From: Salipaludibacillus sp. LMS25
GTDB lineage: Bacteria > Bacillota > Bacilli > Bacillales > Salisediminibacteriaceae
Direction of reading: 5' to 3'
Assembly: GCF_024362805.1 (NCBI RefSeq)
Contig: NZ_CP093299.1
Coordinates: 2,326,001-2,390,000, forward strand
Length of the DNA: 64,000 nucleotides
Within the stretch, counting starts at the first letter, position 1. Each line of letters opens with the position of its first letter. The position numbers were made by a program, and so were the translations under genes. The notes beneath the pieces were generated by a model that was not told where the DNA came from, searched no databases, and saw only the letters and a list, made by a program, of their open reading frames with translations. Of the stretch, positions 63,795 through 64,000 are shown in pieces.

Positions 63795-64000
63795 TTATAT
63801 ACTGACTTCTAATGAACGGTTTTCCTTAGCTGATTGAAAGATTGCTTCCATCAAAGTTAATACTCTACGAACTTGATAGGGCTTCACAATCAGATCCTCT
63901 TTACCTGCCATCACACCTACTAAATTTCGGTATAGTTCTGTCCAATCTGTTTCGAGCTCTGGTAATGGAAAGTCTTCTTTTGTTTCAGGTGGACGAGGGG
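63795..64000 (-). CDS. Gfo/Idh/MocA-like oxidoreductase, C-terminal end (cut by window edge)
   Basis: The last 68 codons of a minus-strand gene that continues beyond the window. TELYRNLVGVMAGKEDLIVK and VRRVLTLMEAIFQSAKENRS match the C-terminal end of Gfo/Idh/MocA NAD(P)-dependent dehydrogenases, where an alanine-rich helix follows a lysine-proline turn. Substrate cannot be said. No terminator is obvious downstream. Confidence 0.7.
   Translation of the reverse strand, partial: PRPPETKEDFPLPELETDWTELYRNLVGVMAGKEDLIVKPYQVRRVLTLMEAIFQSAKENRSLEVSI

Overview
The window looks like chromosome from a low-GC Gram-positive bacillus, probably a halo- or alkaliphilic member of Bacillaceae. Supports are AGGAGG-type ribosome binding sites throughout, a bacillibactin locus in Bacillus subtilis gene order, cre and Fur boxes of Bacillus type, a licR/licABC phosphotransferase locus and a yoaP homologue. 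Genus-level placement is inference.

Layout. 1-5.6 kb: a cut gene end, a small STAS-like protein followed by a divergent ketoacyl-ACP synthase III, and a secreted lectin-pectate lyase behind a cre site. 5.6-7.4 kb: divergent yoaP-like acetyltransferase and AraC/GyrI regulator. 7.6-27.7 kb: a complete iron-siderophore island. It holds the AraC-type bacillibactin sensor Btr, an 82-bp x 8 tandem repeat, a Btr/Fur-controlled feuABC-besA operon (uptake and hydrolysis), dhbA-C-E-B-F with mbtH (synthesis), and an Sfp-type phosphopantetheinyl transferase that would prime DhbB and DhbF. The uptake ATPase is not in the window. 28-32.6 kb: oligo-beta-glucoside PTS (licR, licA, licB, licC) without the usual 6-phospho-beta-glucosidase. 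32.7-41 kb: chemoreceptor, Gln-rich membrane protein, chromate transporter and small lipoproteins, one of them truncated. 41.1-44.9 kb: a five-gene operon (AAA+ ATPase, Ycf35/DUF1257, DUF2997, membrane helix-hairpin-helix protein, radical SAM protein) whose function I cannot name. 45-51 kb: GNAT, Asp/Glu racemase, a stand-alone hisS preceded by a three-histidine leader peptide and terminator, and a Fur-boxed methyltransferase/saccharopine-dehydrogenase-like pair divergent from a LuxR regulator. 52-60 kb: XRE-cupin/azlCD, MATE/MerR, pentapeptide protein, and ABC exporter/PadR. 60-63 kb: a tandem family of tiny membrane peptides, one split by an insertion sequence with a perfect 6-bp target duplication. 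The window ends in a cut oxidoreductase gene.

A striking genome-scale signal is a set of short intergenic repeats. Two families (called A and B here, about 150 bp, two hairpins each, mostly flanked by TTTAT) occur at least ten times and often sit at gene 3' ends. There they supply new C-termini and stop codons. A third repeat (C, about 110 bp) occurs three times, and one copy has replaced the 5' end of a lipoprotein gene.

Best candidates for new biology: the five-gene AAA/Ycf35/DUF2997/HHH/radical-SAM operon, in which two proteins share a C-terminal GR-x-IDF tail; the histidine leader attenuator of hisS; and the tiny membrane peptide array.
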